From NCBI GenBank assembly GCA_964615905.1, contig CAZTUB010000005.1:124001-188000 (forward strand): 64,000 nt of DNA, written 5' to 3'. Position 1 is the stretch's first letter; each line of letters begins with the position of its first letter. Origin of the DNA: DATLMR01 sp964615905 (lineage in GTDB: Bacteria; Acidobacteriota; Blastocatellia; UBA7656). Positions 8,130 to 17,459 of this stretch are shown here, one piece after another. A program made the translations under genes and the position numbers. Below the pieces are notes generated by a model that saw only the letters and a list, made by a program, of their open reading frames with translations, was not told the DNA's origin and did not search any database.

Positions 8130-8987
8130 ATGAGCCTTCGACCCAAAGACCTGTGGCCGTTGCTGAAAGCGACCGTGACGAAGTGGAATGACGACAACTG
8201 CCTGCGGCTCGGCGCTTCGCTCTCCTACTACACTCTGTTTTCAATCTTCCCGCTTATACTCGTCGTCTTATTCGTAATCAAGCTGGTCTACTTAAACTCG
8301 GACCCCGCGCGCGACGCGATACTCGATGCGCTTTCAAGTATAACCGGCGGGTTCCGCGACGAGTTCCTGGCTGTCCTCGAAGCCGCATCCACGACCAGGC
8401 AGACAAGCGGACTGGTCGGGACCGCCGTGCTTTTCGTCGGAGCCTCGTGGGTCTTTGGCGAGCTAGTGAGCGCGTTCAACATTTTCTGGGTTGTCAAATC
8501 GCGCGGGCGCGGGGGGCCTATGGAGTTTCTACGCATGACGTTCTCATCGGTGTCGCTCGTGCTCGCGGTCGCCTTCTTACTGCTAGTCTCGATGATCGTC
8601 AGCGCGGTCTTGACGGTCGTAGGAGAGTTCATAGGCAACCTGCCGGGGGGCGCGGCCGTGTGGGGAATCGCGCAGATTCTAATCAACCTGGTTGTGTTGA
8701 CCTCCATCTTTGCGTTCTTATTCAAGTACCTTCCGCAGACCCACGTCGCCTGGCGCGATGTGTGGCTGGGCGCGCTGGTGACCGGGGGGATATGGAGCTT
8801 GCTGCAATACGCGATCTCGTATTACATCGCGTTAAGCAGCTACAAGGACTACGGCGCAGTGGGGTCGATTATGGCGCTGATCGCGTGGGTATATCTCTCG
8901 TCACAGATTCTGTTTCTGGGAGGCGAATTTACATCCGTTTACGCTCACCGTTACGGAAGCCGCGCGGGCAAGCGGGCCGAGGCCTGA
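8130..8987 (+). CDS. YihY/BrkB-family membrane protein
   Basis: This 285-residue integral membrane protein has six hydrophobic segments and the family signatures RLGASLSYYTLFSIFP near the N-terminus and YGAVGSIMALIAWVYLSSQ with FLGGEFTSVY near the C-terminus. The family was once annotated as ribonuclease BN, now known to be wrong; its transport or envelope role is not settled. It is transcribed alone, divergent from the Sm-like pair and ending 11 bases from a convergent gene. Confidence 0.88.
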   Translation: MSLRPKDLWPLLKATVTKWNDDNCLRLGASLSYYTLFSIFPLILVVLFVIKLVYLNSDPARDAILDALSSITGGFRDEFLAVLEAASTTRQTSGLVGTAVLFVGASWVFGELVSAFNIFWVVKSRGRGGPMEFLRMTFSSVSLVLAVAFLLLVSMIVSAVLTVVGEFIGNLPGGAAVWGIAQILINLVVLTSIFAFLFKYLPQTHVAWRDVWLGALVTGGIWSLLQYAISYYIALSSYKDYGAVGSIMALIAWVYLSSQILFLGGEFTSVYAHRYGSRAGKRAEA

Positions 8988-8998
8988 GCATCGGCTTA

Positions 8999-10297
8999 TC
9001 AATTGGTCTTCTTCAAGACGTAATCGCCTTTACGCGCGCCCGGCGCTACTGTCCATCCTTCTTTCAGCTCAAGCGTCCAGCCTTCGCCTCTCACATCTCG
9101 CGCGCCCGGAGCAATGGGGGCCTGAACATGAATCTTTGTGAAGGTAGAGTTCATCAACGCCCCTTTTGAAACCGTCAGGATCCCCCAGAGGTCGACTATT
9201 CTTATCGTCGGATAAACGGTCCCAAGCGAGTCGAGGGGCTGTAGTGTGTTAGGGTCAAACTCCATGCTCATACGTTGGAGCGGCAAGGTCAAAACAGGCC
9301 CGTCGACAAGGCTTGCGCGGTACATCGCTATTCTTCTTTGACGACTGTTCTCGCGCTCTGTCTCCGACGCGCGAAGCGCCGCGCCGCCGTAAAGGCGCGA
9401 AGCCTTCTCGGCTTCCTGCTTGAGATTCTGCGGCAGTTTCAGAGCGTGCGCTTTTTCGAGCAAGTCTCCGAAATCGGTCTCCGGTCTTAGATTCTTACGC
9501 CACGCGGTCCCTGTCTCGTCAAGCAGGAGCCCGTAAGCAGGGCCAGACGCGTAGGCGAACGACCTGACAAAGCTATCTCTCTTCTCAGCCTGTTTCAGGT
9601 GGTTAGCCGTATAACCGGACGCGTCATCCACACCGCTCAGCTTTACGCCCGTATACTCGGCAAGCCCCTCGTGCATCTCCAGAGCGCGTTCTTCGGCTGT
9701 GGCCTTTGGAAAGAGCGCCCTACGATACGCGCGAAAAACTAGGGCATCCTTGATCGCCTGTCGACGCTTTGGCCCGCGATGAACGAGCGCCTCCTGAAGC
9801 GCTCGCCATTCCATTTGCAGCCAGATGCGACCCTCGACCGAGTCGAGGTGATCGTTGGACGGGCCTGTGCTTGGAAGCCCAATATCGGTTTGGACGCGAT
9901 GCCACAGCTCGTGCGCCATCGTGCTTGCGCGCTCGTGCTTTACATCAGAGAGCGGCCAGATAATCATCGTCCACCTGACCCCAGCCCAATCGAGCGCGGT
10001 GTTTGCGATGTTGAACTGCGCGGGCAACTTCCCGACAAATAGACCGCGCTCCGGGGAGAGATTGCCCTCTTTATCGCTCTGACTCGCCACGACCCTGCGA
10101 GTCTCGCGGTCAACAAAGAGCATAGGCCCGCAAAGCGAAACGGACCACAGGCTGCCGTTGTCTTTTTTGCAAATTGCTTCGGCTTCCTGAAAATACCTGG
10201 ACGCAAGCGAGGTGTCGATGGGCAGGCTCTGAGCCGATACGCCGCGCGCCGCCGAGATGAAGAATAGTGTAAGGGTGCAGAGATATGTTTTACGCAT
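8999..10297 (-). CDS. Exported HExxH protein, putative zinc metallopeptidase
   Basis: This 432-residue protein has a signal peptide (MRKTYLCTLTLFFISAARGVSA). At about 132-136 it carries HELWH inside STMAHELWHRVQ, the zincin HExxH motif. A later glutamate-rich helix (EGRIWLQMEWRALQEAL) and HEGLAEYTG could supply the third zinc ligand, as in gluzincins. I do not recognise a named peptidase family. Its ribosome-binding site is enclosed in a hairpin just upstream. The 11-base gap to the YihY gene means the two converge. Confidence 0.6.
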   Translation of the reverse strand: MRKTYLCTLTLFFISAARGVSAQSLPIDTSLASRYFQEAEAICKKDNGSLWSVSLCGPMLFVDRETRRVVASQSDKEGNLSPERGLFVGKLPAQFNIANTALDWAGVRWTMIIWPLSDVKHERASTMAHELWHRVQTDIGLPSTGPSNDHLDSVEGRIWLQMEWRALQEALVHRGPKRRQAIKDALVFRAYRRALFPKATAEERALEMHEGLAEYTGVKLSGVDDASGYTANHLKQAEKRDSFVRSFAYASGPAYGLLLDETGTAWRKNLRPETDFGDLLEKAHALKLPQNLKQEAEKASRLYGGAALRASETERENSRQRRIAMYRASLVDGPVLTLPLQRMSMEFDPNTLQPLDSLGTVYPTIRIVDLWGILTVSKGALMNSTFTKIHVQAPIAPGARDVRGEGWTLELKEGWTVAPGARKGDYVLKKTN

Positions 10298-10301
10298 AAC
10301 G

Positions 10302-10364
10302 CCTCAACATATATTTCACCCGATCCAGGGGATTAGTTCCCGTGAAATGATTTTATGTTGAGGC
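10302..10364 (-). promoter_or_regulatory. Hairpin enclosing the ribosome-binding site of the HExxH gene
   Basis: Read on the minus strand, GCCTCAACAT (10364-10355) pairs with ATGTTGAGGC (10311-10302), and ATTTCAC (10348-10342) pairs with GTGAAAT (10320-10314). A small internal loop separates the two helices. The GAGG inside the 3' arm is the only Shine-Dalgarno-like site before the ATG at 10297. In mRNA it would be closed, as in RNA thermometers or other translation switches. It could instead be a terminator for the gene upstream. Confidence 0.5.
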
Positions 10365-10389
10365 TAGAGCCGGGCCGAATCTTGCCGCG

Positions 10390-10818
10390 CTAGCCGGGGC
10401 TTCGAGGCTCAAGCACCATCTGTGTCTGCGTGACCACCGCGACCAGCTTCCCGGTTTCGGTTGTTATACGCGTCTGCCACGCCATAGTGCGCTTGCCCCT
10501 GTGAAGCGGGAGACATTCTCCGATCACTTTTGTCCCCACAGGGGCCGGGGCAAAGAAGTTCGTTTTCGATTCGATTGTAGTCGTGCCGTAGCCTTCTCGG
10601 AGATTGAGCACGGTCGCACACGCGCCAAGCGTATCCGCAAACGCCATGATGGCCCCACCGTGCAAGATCGCCGGAGTCGTGCACAGCTCATCGCGCACGA
10701 TCAGCTCGGCGGCGACTCGCTCAGGGCTCGCGTCGAGAAAGGTCAGGCCGAGCAGTTTTGAAAAAGGAGGGATTCGCTCCTGCAAGATAGCCGGTAGGTC
10801 GAGATTCTCTGTCATCAT
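10390..10818 (-). CDS. PaaI-family hotdog thioesterase
   Basis: This 142-residue single hotdog domain has the PaaI signature LHGGAIMAFADTLGACAT and the following strand TTIESKTNFFAPAP. Such enzymes hydrolyse acyl- or aryl-CoA thioesters in the cytoplasm. The aspartate in the long helix (FADTLG) is the likely catalytic acid. Length fits the family. It lies 26 bases upstream of nothing obviously related; the RND pump genes precede it in the same direction. Confidence 0.85.
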   Translation of the reverse strand: MMTENLDLPAILQERIPPFSKLLGLTFLDASPERVAAELIVRDELCTTPAILHGGAIMAFADTLGACATVLNLREGYGTTTIESKTNFFAPAPVGTKVIGECLPLHRGKRTMAWQTRITTETGKLVAVVTQTQMVLEPRSPG

Positions 10819-10844
10819 TTGCCCTCTTTCGCCTGCTCAATCGA

Positions 10845-13800
10845 CTAGTCGGCTCCGACCGGTTCGAGCGAATCCGGGGCCGCGCCTCTTTCCGTGTCAT
10901 CCGCTTTAACCTTCTCGTGCAGGCCGCGCTCCTCGATCATCGTGTAGATCGTCGGTATGAACAGAAGCGTGATCAGCGTCGAGGTCATAAGCCCCCCGAT
11001 TACCACGCGAGCCATCGGAGCCTGGACCTCCGCTCCTTCGCCAAAGCCTAGCGCCATCGGCACAAGCCCCAGCACCGTACAGAGCGTCGTCATCAAGATA
11101 GGCCTCAGCCGACGCCGCCCCGCAAGCTCTACGGCGTGTCTGAGCGCAAGGTTGTCGCGCCGCCTGAGCAGGTTCGTGTAGTCGATCAAGACTATGGCGT
11201 TGTTGACGACTATACCGGCGAGCATGATCGTGCCGATGAACGCCTGTATGTTGAAGGTCGTGTCGGTCAATACCAGCATCAACGCGATGCCGATTGCCGC
11301 GAGCGGGATCGAGAAGAGGATGATGAACGGGTCGCGCAGCGACTCGAACTGCGCCGCCATGACCATGTAGACAAGTACGATTGCCAGAATCAGACAGAAC
11401 AACAGCTCTTTGAAGGAGCGCTGCTGTTCTTCGTACTCGCCGCCGTAGTTGAGCGAGAACTGCGCGGGCATCTGCATCGCGCTGAGCGTCTTGTCTATGT
11501 CCTGCATTATGGAGCCGAGGTCGCGCCCTACGTACCCGGCTGTGACGGTGACGATGCGCTCCTGGCCCGAACGGTCGATAGAGACGGGTCCTTCGCGGCG
11601 CTGCATGCGGACAAGGCTCCCTATCGGGACCGACTGCCCGGACGGCGTCACGACGGGAACCTGGTCGATCTGGCCTATATTTGCGCGCTCGGCTTCGTTG
11701 AGCCGTACGAGTATATCGAACTCGTCGCCCTGCTGGCGGAACTGGCTGGCGCGGCGGCCGCCTATGACCGCTTCAAGCGTGTCGGCCACTTCAGACGCGT
11801 TGATGCCGAGGCTTGCCGCCTTAACGCGGTCAACCCATATCTTCATCTCCGGCATGCCTTCGCGGCGGCTGATCGTAGCTTCGGTGACTCCGGGCACCGC
11901 CTCTATGGCATCCTTGACGGTCTTAGCCAGGTCGCTCGCCACAATCATGTCATAGCCGCGAATCTCGACTGAAACGCGGTCGTCGCTGCCGCCGGGCGAA
12001 AGCCTTCTCATGAATGAACTGCTGCCGGGCCTTGAGCGCGTTATCATGCCGGGCTGAATGTTTATCTTCGATCTGAGCTGCGCGGCTATTTCCTGGCTCG
12101 ACCGGTCGCGCTTGGATTTATCGACCAGCTTCAACCTTATGTCGGACGTGTGCGTGGACGAAGACATCCACCCGCCCCCGCCGACTTCCGTAAGCGTGTG
12201 CTCGGTCTCAGGCACCTCGCGGCGCAATATCTCTTCGACGCGCCTGGTCAACCCGTCTGTGACCTCTACCCTCGTCCCGGCAGGCAGCTCAAGGCTGACC
12301 CTGACTTCACCCTCGTCGGTTTCGGGCATCATCTCGAACCCGATCAACGGGACCAGGGCGAGGCTCGCGAGGAAAAGGGCGGTCGCGCCGACGATGACCG
12401 TCTTGCGGTTGGCCAGCGCCCAGTGTATCGACTGCTGGTATTTCTCGTCCATGCGGTCGAACACCTGCCCGCTCACCGCGATCACCCTGGCGATCATCGG
12501 GTGCGCTTTGACGTCGGGCGGTCGCACCCTGAGGTACTTCGCGCCCAGGACGGGGACCAGTGTCAGCCCGACCAGTAATGAAAAGATCTGGGAAAAGCCA
12601 ACTATGTAAGCGAGCTGCTTGAACATTATCCCGGTCATCCCGCTCAAGAAGACGAGCGGCACAAAGACCGCGACCGCCGTGAGCGTAGAGGCGACGAGCG
12701 CCGAAGATACTTCGCTCGTACCCACGACGGCGGCCTCTTCGTGCGACAGCCCTTCCTCGCGGTGGCGGAAGATGTTCTCGATTATGACGATGGCGTTATC
12801 GACTATCATGCCGACGCCGAGCGCAAGCGCCCCGAACGACATCGTGTTGAGCGTGAAGCCGGATGAATACATGAGCAGGAACGTGCCCATGATCGTGATC
12901 GGGATCGACACGGCCACGATCATCGTGCTCCTGACGTTTCTAAGAAAGAGGAGCAGGATCATTATGGCCAGTATGCCGCCCGATATCGCCGACTCTTTCA
13001 CATTGTTTATCGACTGCGTTATGAACTTCGAAGTGTCGATTATGGGCCAGATGTCGATGTCGGGGAACGGCTTTTTAAGCTCGACTATCTCCTGTTGAAC
13101 GCGCTCGGCCACATCGACCGTGTTGGCTCCCGACTGTTTGCGTATGGCCAGCCGTATGCCCGGCCTGTCGTCTACGCGGACGATCTCGCGAATCTCTTCG
13201 TGCGCGTCGCTTACTTCGGCAACGTCTCTGAGGTATATGGGAACCCCGTCGCGCGCCGTTACGACGACGTTGCGTATCTGGTCGACGTTATCGAACTCGC
13301 CTTCGGTCCTGAGCAGTACCTCGTACTTGCCTTCGTCCATAGGGCCGACCGGGCGGTTCTGGTTCTCGCGGCGGAGTATGTCCACGATCTGGTTTACGGA
13401 GAGGTTGAACGAGGTGAGCTTTTCGATGGAGAGGTTGATGTGTATCTCGCGCCTCAACCCGCCTCGGATATCGACGGCTGCGACGCCGGGAATGCGCTCA
13501 AGGCGGGGCTGAATCTCGTCCTCGATAAAGGTGCGCATTTCGCGGGGCTCTTTGTCGCCGGAGATGGCGAGAAAGACTATGGGAAACTGCGAGACGTCGA
13601 ACTTGAATATAGTCGGGGGCTCAACGCCTTCCGGCAGCTGGCCGCGCACCCTGTCGACGCGAGTGCGAATCTCGTTCGCGGCTTCGTCGAGGTTCACGTC
13701 CCAGTCGAAGCTCACGCGCACGGAGCTTGACCCTTCGGCCGAAGTGGAGTCTATGCGGTAGACGCCGGGCGCGGAGCTGAGCGCGGCCTCAAGCGGGCGG

Positions 13801-13991
13801 GTGACAAGGTTCTCGACCTCTTCGGGCGCGACGCCCGGGTAGGCAGTCCTGACCGTCAGGGTTGGGTTTTGCACGTCCGGCATCAGGTCGACCGGCAGCC
13901 TGTAAAACGCTATGCCTCCGAGCAACACGAGCACAAGGATACCCATGTAGACCGTGATAGGGCGACGAACTGAAAACGCAGGAAGACCCAT
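10845..13991 (-). CDS. RND efflux transporter, HAE1-type
   Basis: This 1048-residue inner-membrane pump has the RND plan: 12 membrane helices and two large periplasmic loops. The proton-relay helix 4 reads GMIVDNAIVIIEN, with D-N where AcrB has D407-D408; this variant is common in non-proteobacterial HAE1 pumps. Helix 10 has GIVVNNAIVLIDYTN. The protein exports drugs or other hydrophobic compounds together with the adaptor encoded 26 bases upstream. No outer-membrane TolC-type partner is in the window, so it may be encoded elsewhere. Confidence 0.93.
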   Translation of the reverse strand: MGLPAFSVRRPITVYMGILVLVLLGGIAFYRLPVDLMPDVQNPTLTVRTAYPGVAPEEVENLVTRPLEAALSSAPGVYRIDSTSAEGSSSVRVSFDWDVNLDEAANEIRTRVDRVRGQLPEGVEPPTIFKFDVSQFPIVFLAISGDKEPREMRTFIEDEIQPRLERIPGVAAVDIRGGLRREIHINLSIEKLTSFNLSVNQIVDILRRENQNRPVGPMDEGKYEVLLRTEGEFDNVDQIRNVVVTARDGVPIYLRDVAEVSDAHEEIREIVRVDDRPGIRLAIRKQSGANTVDVAERVQQEIVELKKPFPDIDIWPIIDTSKFITQSINNVKESAISGGILAIMILLLFLRNVRSTMIVAVSIPITIMGTFLLMYSSGFTLNTMSFGALALGVGMIVDNAIVIIENIFRHREEGLSHEEAAVVGTSEVSSALVASTLTAVAVFVPLVFLSGMTGIMFKQLAYIVGFSQIFSLLVGLTLVPVLGAKYLRVRPPDVKAHPMIARVIAVSGQVFDRMDEKYQQSIHWALANRKTVIVGATALFLASLALVPLIGFEMMPETDEGEVRVSLELPAGTRVEVTDGLTRRVEEILRREVPETEHTLTEVGGGGWMSSSTHTSDIRLKLVDKSKRDRSSQEIAAQLRSKINIQPGMITRSRPGSSSFMRRLSPGGSDDRVSVEIRGYDMIVASDLAKTVKDAIEAVPGVTEATISRREGMPEMKIWVDRVKAASLGINASEVADTLEAVIGGRRASQFRQQGDEFDILVRLNEAERANIGQIDQVPVVTPSGQSVPIGSLVRMQRREGPVSIDRSGQERIVTVTAGYVGRDLGSIMQDIDKTLSAMQMPAQFSLNYGGEYEEQQRSFKELLFCLILAIVLVYMVMAAQFESLRDPFIILFSIPLAAIGIALMLVLTDTTFNIQAFIGTIMLAGIVVNNAIVLIDYTNLLRRRDNLALRHAVELAGRRRLRPILMTTLCTVLGLVPMALGFGEGAEVQAPMARVVIGGLMTSTLITLLFIPTIYTMIEERGLHEKVKADDTERGAAPDSLEPVGAD

Positions 13992-14017
13992 TTTTTACTC
14001 CCGAAAATGAAACTGCC

Positions 14018-15181
14018 TTACTGACTTCTCGCGGCAACTACCTTCACGCGGTCGCCTTCCTTGATGGTGTTGACGCCTTGCGTTATAACCGTCTCGCCTT
14101 CTTTGAGTCCGCTCAGGACTTCGACCTTGTCCTCCTGGGTCAGCCCCGTCTCGACTGTGCGAAAGCGGGCCGTGTCCTCTTCGATCAGATAGACGCCCGG
14201 CTGGTCGCCGCGATAGACGAGCGCGTCGCGCGGCACAAATGTCACCTCGCGCGCGGTCCCGAGGTCGAGCTCGGCCTTGGCGAACATCTCACCCTTGAGC
14301 GCCCCGCCTGGGTTTGCGATCTCTATCTCGACGACGCCGCTGCGCGTCTGCGGGTCGAGTATGGGAGAGATTCGCATCACGCGCCCTTGATACTGCTGCC
14401 CTGGCATGCTGTCGAGCGTGACGGTGGCGGCGCTGCCGAGACTTACGCGGGCTATGTCGCGCTCCGAAGCGTTTGCGTTGATAACCATCGTTTCGACGTT
14501 GACGACCGTCACTATCGGGGTCGACGGGTTTACCAGCGCGCCAACGTCTACGTGACGCTTGGCGATAAACCCCGTCATCGGCGCGTAGACTCGCGTCTGG
14601 CCGTAGCGCAAGTTCAGCTCGCGCTGTTCGGCCTCGGACTGGCGGCGTTGCGCGCGGGCAAGCTCAAGCTGCGACTGCGCGACCTTGACGCGCGTCTGTA
14701 TCGCGTCAAACTGCTGGCGCGACAGCAGCCCCGCGTCGAGCAACTGCTTGTTTCGCTCAAGGTCTGCGCGGGCGTTGTTAAGCTCGGCCTCGCGCTGCGA
14801 CACGCCCGCCTGCCCGACCGCAATCGAAGCCTTCGAGCGCTCGACCTGCTGCCCCAGCTCCGCGTCCTCGATCACCGCGATGAGCGAGCCGCGCTGGACA
14901 GGGTGGCCCGTATCGACTTTGAGCTGAGTCACGCGGCCCGTCAGTTTTGGCGCAACGTCAACCTGCTCTTTGGCCTTGAGCGCGCCCGTCAGGGTTATCT
15001 TTTCACCCATCACCCCGCGCGTTATCGTGCTGGTTTGAACGGTCATCACGCGCGGCCCGCCCGGCCCGCGAGTGGATTGCGCTTCTGAATTGGCGGCTTG
15101 AAAAATCCTGAACCCTAAAAGCCCTGCCAGGGCGGCGATAGATAAGATGATGATGAGACGCTTTGTGGTTAGATTCTTCAA
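14018..15181 (-). CDS. RND periplasmic adaptor (HlyD/MexA family)
   Basis: This 387-residue membrane-fusion protein has an N-terminal membrane anchor (LIIILSIAALAGLLGF), a lipoyl half-motif (VDVAPKLTGRVTQLKVDTG), a coiled-coil hairpin at about 105-190, the second lipoyl half (VYAPMTGFIAKRHVDVGA), and beta-barrel and membrane-proximal domains. It joins the RND pump to an outer-membrane channel. It is the first gene of the pump operon, and its upstream region shares a divergent spacer with a DinB gene. Confidence 0.92.
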   Translation of the reverse strand: MKNLTTKRLIIILSIAALAGLLGFRIFQAANSEAQSTRGPGGPRVMTVQTSTITRGVMGEKITLTGALKAKEQVDVAPKLTGRVTQLKVDTGHPVQRGSLIAVIEDAELGQQVERSKASIAVGQAGVSQREAELNNARADLERNKQLLDAGLLSRQQFDAIQTRVKVAQSQLELARAQRRQSEAEQRELNLRYGQTRVYAPMTGFIAKRHVDVGALVNPSTPIVTVVNVETMVINANASERDIARVSLGSAATVTLDSMPGQQYQGRVMRISPILDPQTRSGVVEIEIANPGGALKGEMFAKAELDLGTAREVTFVPRDALVYRGDQPGVYLIEEDTARFRTVETGLTQEDKVEVLSGLKEGETVITQGVNTIKEGDRVKVVAARSQ

Positions 15182-15253
15182 TATGTTCTACCCTTCGATC
15201 ACCGAAGATTCGACCCCAAGCTCTAAACCTCCACCTTATTATGACTACGGCTG

Positions 15254-15330
15254 TGGAGCGCCGATGGTTACGGCTACACGTAACAGCTGGCACACTAAAG
15301 AGTTTAGCAGCTTGACCATCGGCCGCTCCA
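15254..15330. other. Imperfect inverted repeat in a divergent spacer
   Basis: TGGAGCG-CCGATGGTTA at 15254-15270 pairs with TGACCATCGGCCGCTCCA at 15313-15330 with one bulge and one mismatch. A small inner hairpin, CTAAA-GAG-TTTAG, sits at 15294-15306. It lies between the pump operon and the DinB gene, where an operator would be expected, but no regulator gene is adjacent. Unlike the heptamer elements, its arms are not tandem repeats. Confidence 0.45.
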
Positions 15331-15436
15331 GTGCGAAAAAACCTCGCGCGCTTGACCGCAGGTCCGGCGAGAGGTTAGAACATCAACTGCCGTCAGGGCG
15401 GAAATCTAAAGAGTGTCGAGGCCCGTAAAGGAGATC

Positions 15437-16078
15437 ATGAAGACAATCCGGTTGAGCTTGATTCTACTGGCGCTGGTTTCGCTCGCGAGCGCAGGCGTCG
15501 CCAGACCCTTACCGTTTATCAAAGACCCGAAGATGACAGCCGACGAGCGCGCGCACATCGTCAAGCTCCTTGTCGATTCTCAGAAGGAATATCTTGACGG
15601 GTTGGAGAGGCTGACCGACGCTCAGTGGAGCTACAAGCCGTCGCCGCTGAAATGGTCCGTGGGCGAGGTGGCCGAGCATATTTTGCTGACAGAGATCGCG
15701 CTCTTTTCAAACGTCGAGCGGGCGCTGGCTCAAAAAGCGAACCCCGATTGGGAGACAAAGACCGAGGGCAAAGCCACTTTCATCGAGCGCGTGGTGCCGA
15801 GCCGCGCAAACCGCGCGCAAGCGCCAATCGAGGTGCGCCCCACCGGCAAGCTCACGCGCGACGAAGTCATCAAGCGATATAAGGAAGTGAGGACCAGGGT
15901 TTTGGAGTTTGCACGGACGACCGATCTTCCACTAAAAGCCCACACGGTCGAGCACCCGTTCCGCGTCTTCAACACGCTGAGCGCGTACGACTGGCTGATC
16001 TACATTCCGACACACAACATACGCCACAACGAGCAGATGGCTGAAGTGAAGGCGACTGCCGGATACCCTCGGAAGTAA
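15437..16078 (+). CDS. Exported DinB-family protein
   Basis: The ATG at 15437 follows AAAGGAG and opens a signal peptide (MKTIRLSLILLALVSLASAG). The mature part is a four-helix DinB/YfiT-like bundle. The possible metal-binding histidines are VAEHIL (first helix) and the pair THNIRHNEQM (last helix), where family members bind a divalent metal. DinB proteins include thiol transferases and damage-induced proteins of unknown function. A signal peptide is unusual in this family. A heptamer hairpin begins directly after the stop. Confidence 0.75.
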   Translation: MKTIRLSLILLALVSLASAGVARPLPFIKDPKMTADERAHIVKLLVDSQKEYLDGLERLTDAQWSYKPSPLKWSVGEVAEHILLTEIALFSNVERALAQKANPDWETKTEGKATFIERVVPSRANRAQAPIEVRPTGKLTRDEVIKRYKEVRTRVLEFARTTDLPLKAHTVEHPFRVFNTLSAYDWLIYIPTHNIRHNEQMAEVKATAGYPRK

Positions 16079-16080
16079 TG

Positions 16081-16206
16081 TGGGAAAGTAAACAGTGACA
16101 AGTGACGAGTGACAAGAAAGGGAGAAGAACCGACGCGCCTTCCGGTCTTTCTTGTCACTTGTCACTTGTCACTTGTCACTGTTTACCTGTCACTTGTCAC
16201 TTTCCC
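16081..16206. repeat. Heptamer-armed hairpin 2
   Basis: The left arm (16081-16120) and right arm (16147-16206) share GTAAACA, three to four copies of GTGACAA, and the closing AAGAAAG/CTTTCTT. The right arm has extra heptamers that the left lacks, as expected of slippage at tandem repeats. It starts directly after the DinB stop codon. Confidence 0.8.
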
Positions 16207-16438
16207 CTATTCCTGTCTTTGAGACTGACCAATCCCGAAACCGCACACAACCCGATATTGCGGCAGAGGCTGTCGCTTGCCAAACCCGGTCTTAAAACCG
16301 CTTAGCCGCTGGCCTGTTACGGCACGCCGTTTGTCTCAAGACCGGGGCGAACCCGTGCCTGGCTTTTAATCTTTTTTAATACGCAGGATTTCACAGATCG
16401 ATTGTTCTATCGCCGTAAGACGCCGGAGCAAAGTTGAC
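16207..16438. other. Non-coding stretch, partly related to 26171-26352
   Basis: No ORF is credible here. After the hairpin the sequence resembles that after hairpin 3: TTTGAGA, AATCCC, CGCTTGCC, and GGCACGCCGTTTG against GGCACAGCGTTTG follow in the same order. This suggests a longer, decayed repeat unit. A palindromic CCGGTCTT ... AAGACCGG (16286-16345) is also present. Confidence 0.4.
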
Positions 16439-17449
16439 ATGACGAGACCGAATTTTTTTATCGCCGTGATTTTAACGGCAATGCTCTGTCTTCTGCCGGG
16501 AAAAAGTCTCGCCCAGCAGAAGGAGATTTCATCAGGCATAACCCGTTTGAGACAGGCCCTTGCTTCGACAAAACTCGGCGATCAAGAGAAAGCCGCTTTC
16601 ACCGCCCAGATCAAACGCGCCGAAGATGCGCTCAATTCCGGCCATCTCTATCTCGCGCTTCACCGCTTGCAAAATACCTGGGCGAGGCTTGGCGCTCACG
16701 CTTTTATGGAGTCGAAGGCCGAGATTGCCGGTAAGGGAAACGACGCTTTCGAGATCGAGTGGCGAAGGTTGGGAAAAGGGCTTGCCGCAAGTGAAAAACA
16801 GCTTGCCGCCGCCCCGCCTGCCCTTGCGATAACGAAATCTCTCGTTCAGTCTTCCAGATTGCAGAGCAGACCCTATTACCAGTCGGGCCGGCTGTTCGGG
16901 CTTAACACGACACCCGACCAGGGCTTCTACTACGTTGGGATCGCACGCGCCAGCCTCGACTTCGCGCTCTTTTGCAGTCATCTGCCCTTTTCAAAACCGT
17001 CGCGCGCCCTGAGGCTTGGCCCGCTCACACGCGAGCTTGAAGAGCTTGAGAAGGAGACGCTAAAGGCTTACGAGCAGTCGGTCGCGGACGATCAGCCGCG
17101 ATATAACAATCTCAACTCGACGTTGAAACTCGCGGGCGAGCTTGATCGAGAGCGCTGGCAGGAGGGCGCGCTTTTGAAGTACCTCGAAGCCCGGCTGTCG
17201 CTTGGGATGCTCACGGCAAAGACGCCCGATGCGGGCCATCTGTCTGCGCTCGAAGCCGGGATCAAGACCGCGCGCGCAGAGCTGGATGCCGCCAACAGGG
17301 ATCACAGCATCGGCCTGATGTTTCTTGAGATGGCTCGGACGGCTATTTCGCCAACCGGCGAGGCAGATGCGAACGGCTTAAAGCAGGCGGCAGTGATCCT
17401 GGAACAGGTCCTCCCGCGATACCTCAAAGCTACGTCAACTGCACTTTAG
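16439..17449 (+). CDS. Exported helical protein of unknown function
   Basis: This 336-residue protein has a signal peptide (FFIAVILTAMLCLLPGKSLA) and then almost purely alpha-helical sequence with no cysteine motif and no known family that I can name. It is translated just ahead of the candidate selenoprotein, with only 10 bases between the stop and the next ATG. The two are almost certainly one operon, and it may be a partner or substrate of that redox protein. Confidence 0.65.
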   Translation: MTRPNFFIAVILTAMLCLLPGKSLAQQKEISSGITRLRQALASTKLGDQEKAAFTAQIKRAEDALNSGHLYLALHRLQNTWARLGAHAFMESKAEIAGKGNDAFEIEWRRLGKGLAASEKQLAAAPPALAITKSLVQSSRLQSRPYYQSGRLFGLNTTPDQGFYYVGIARASLDFALFCSHLPFSKPSRALRLGPLTRELEELEKETLKAYEQSVADDQPRYNNLNSTLKLAGELDRERWQEGALLKYLEARLSLGMLTAKTPDAGHLSALEAGIKTARAELDAANRDHSIGLMFLEMARTAISPTGEADANGLKQAAVILEQVLPRYLKATSTAL

Positions 17450-17459
17450 AGATAGAGAT

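Noticed and set aside
11136..11972. A long plus-strand frame within the RND pump region
   Set aside because: It is antisense to a clear RND transporter and has no recognisable protein pattern.
16081..16206. CRISPR array or integron attC site as the source of the heptamer hairpins
   Set aside because: There are no spacers between the heptamers, repeats are only seven bases long, and I see no integrase core sites or cas or integrase genes.
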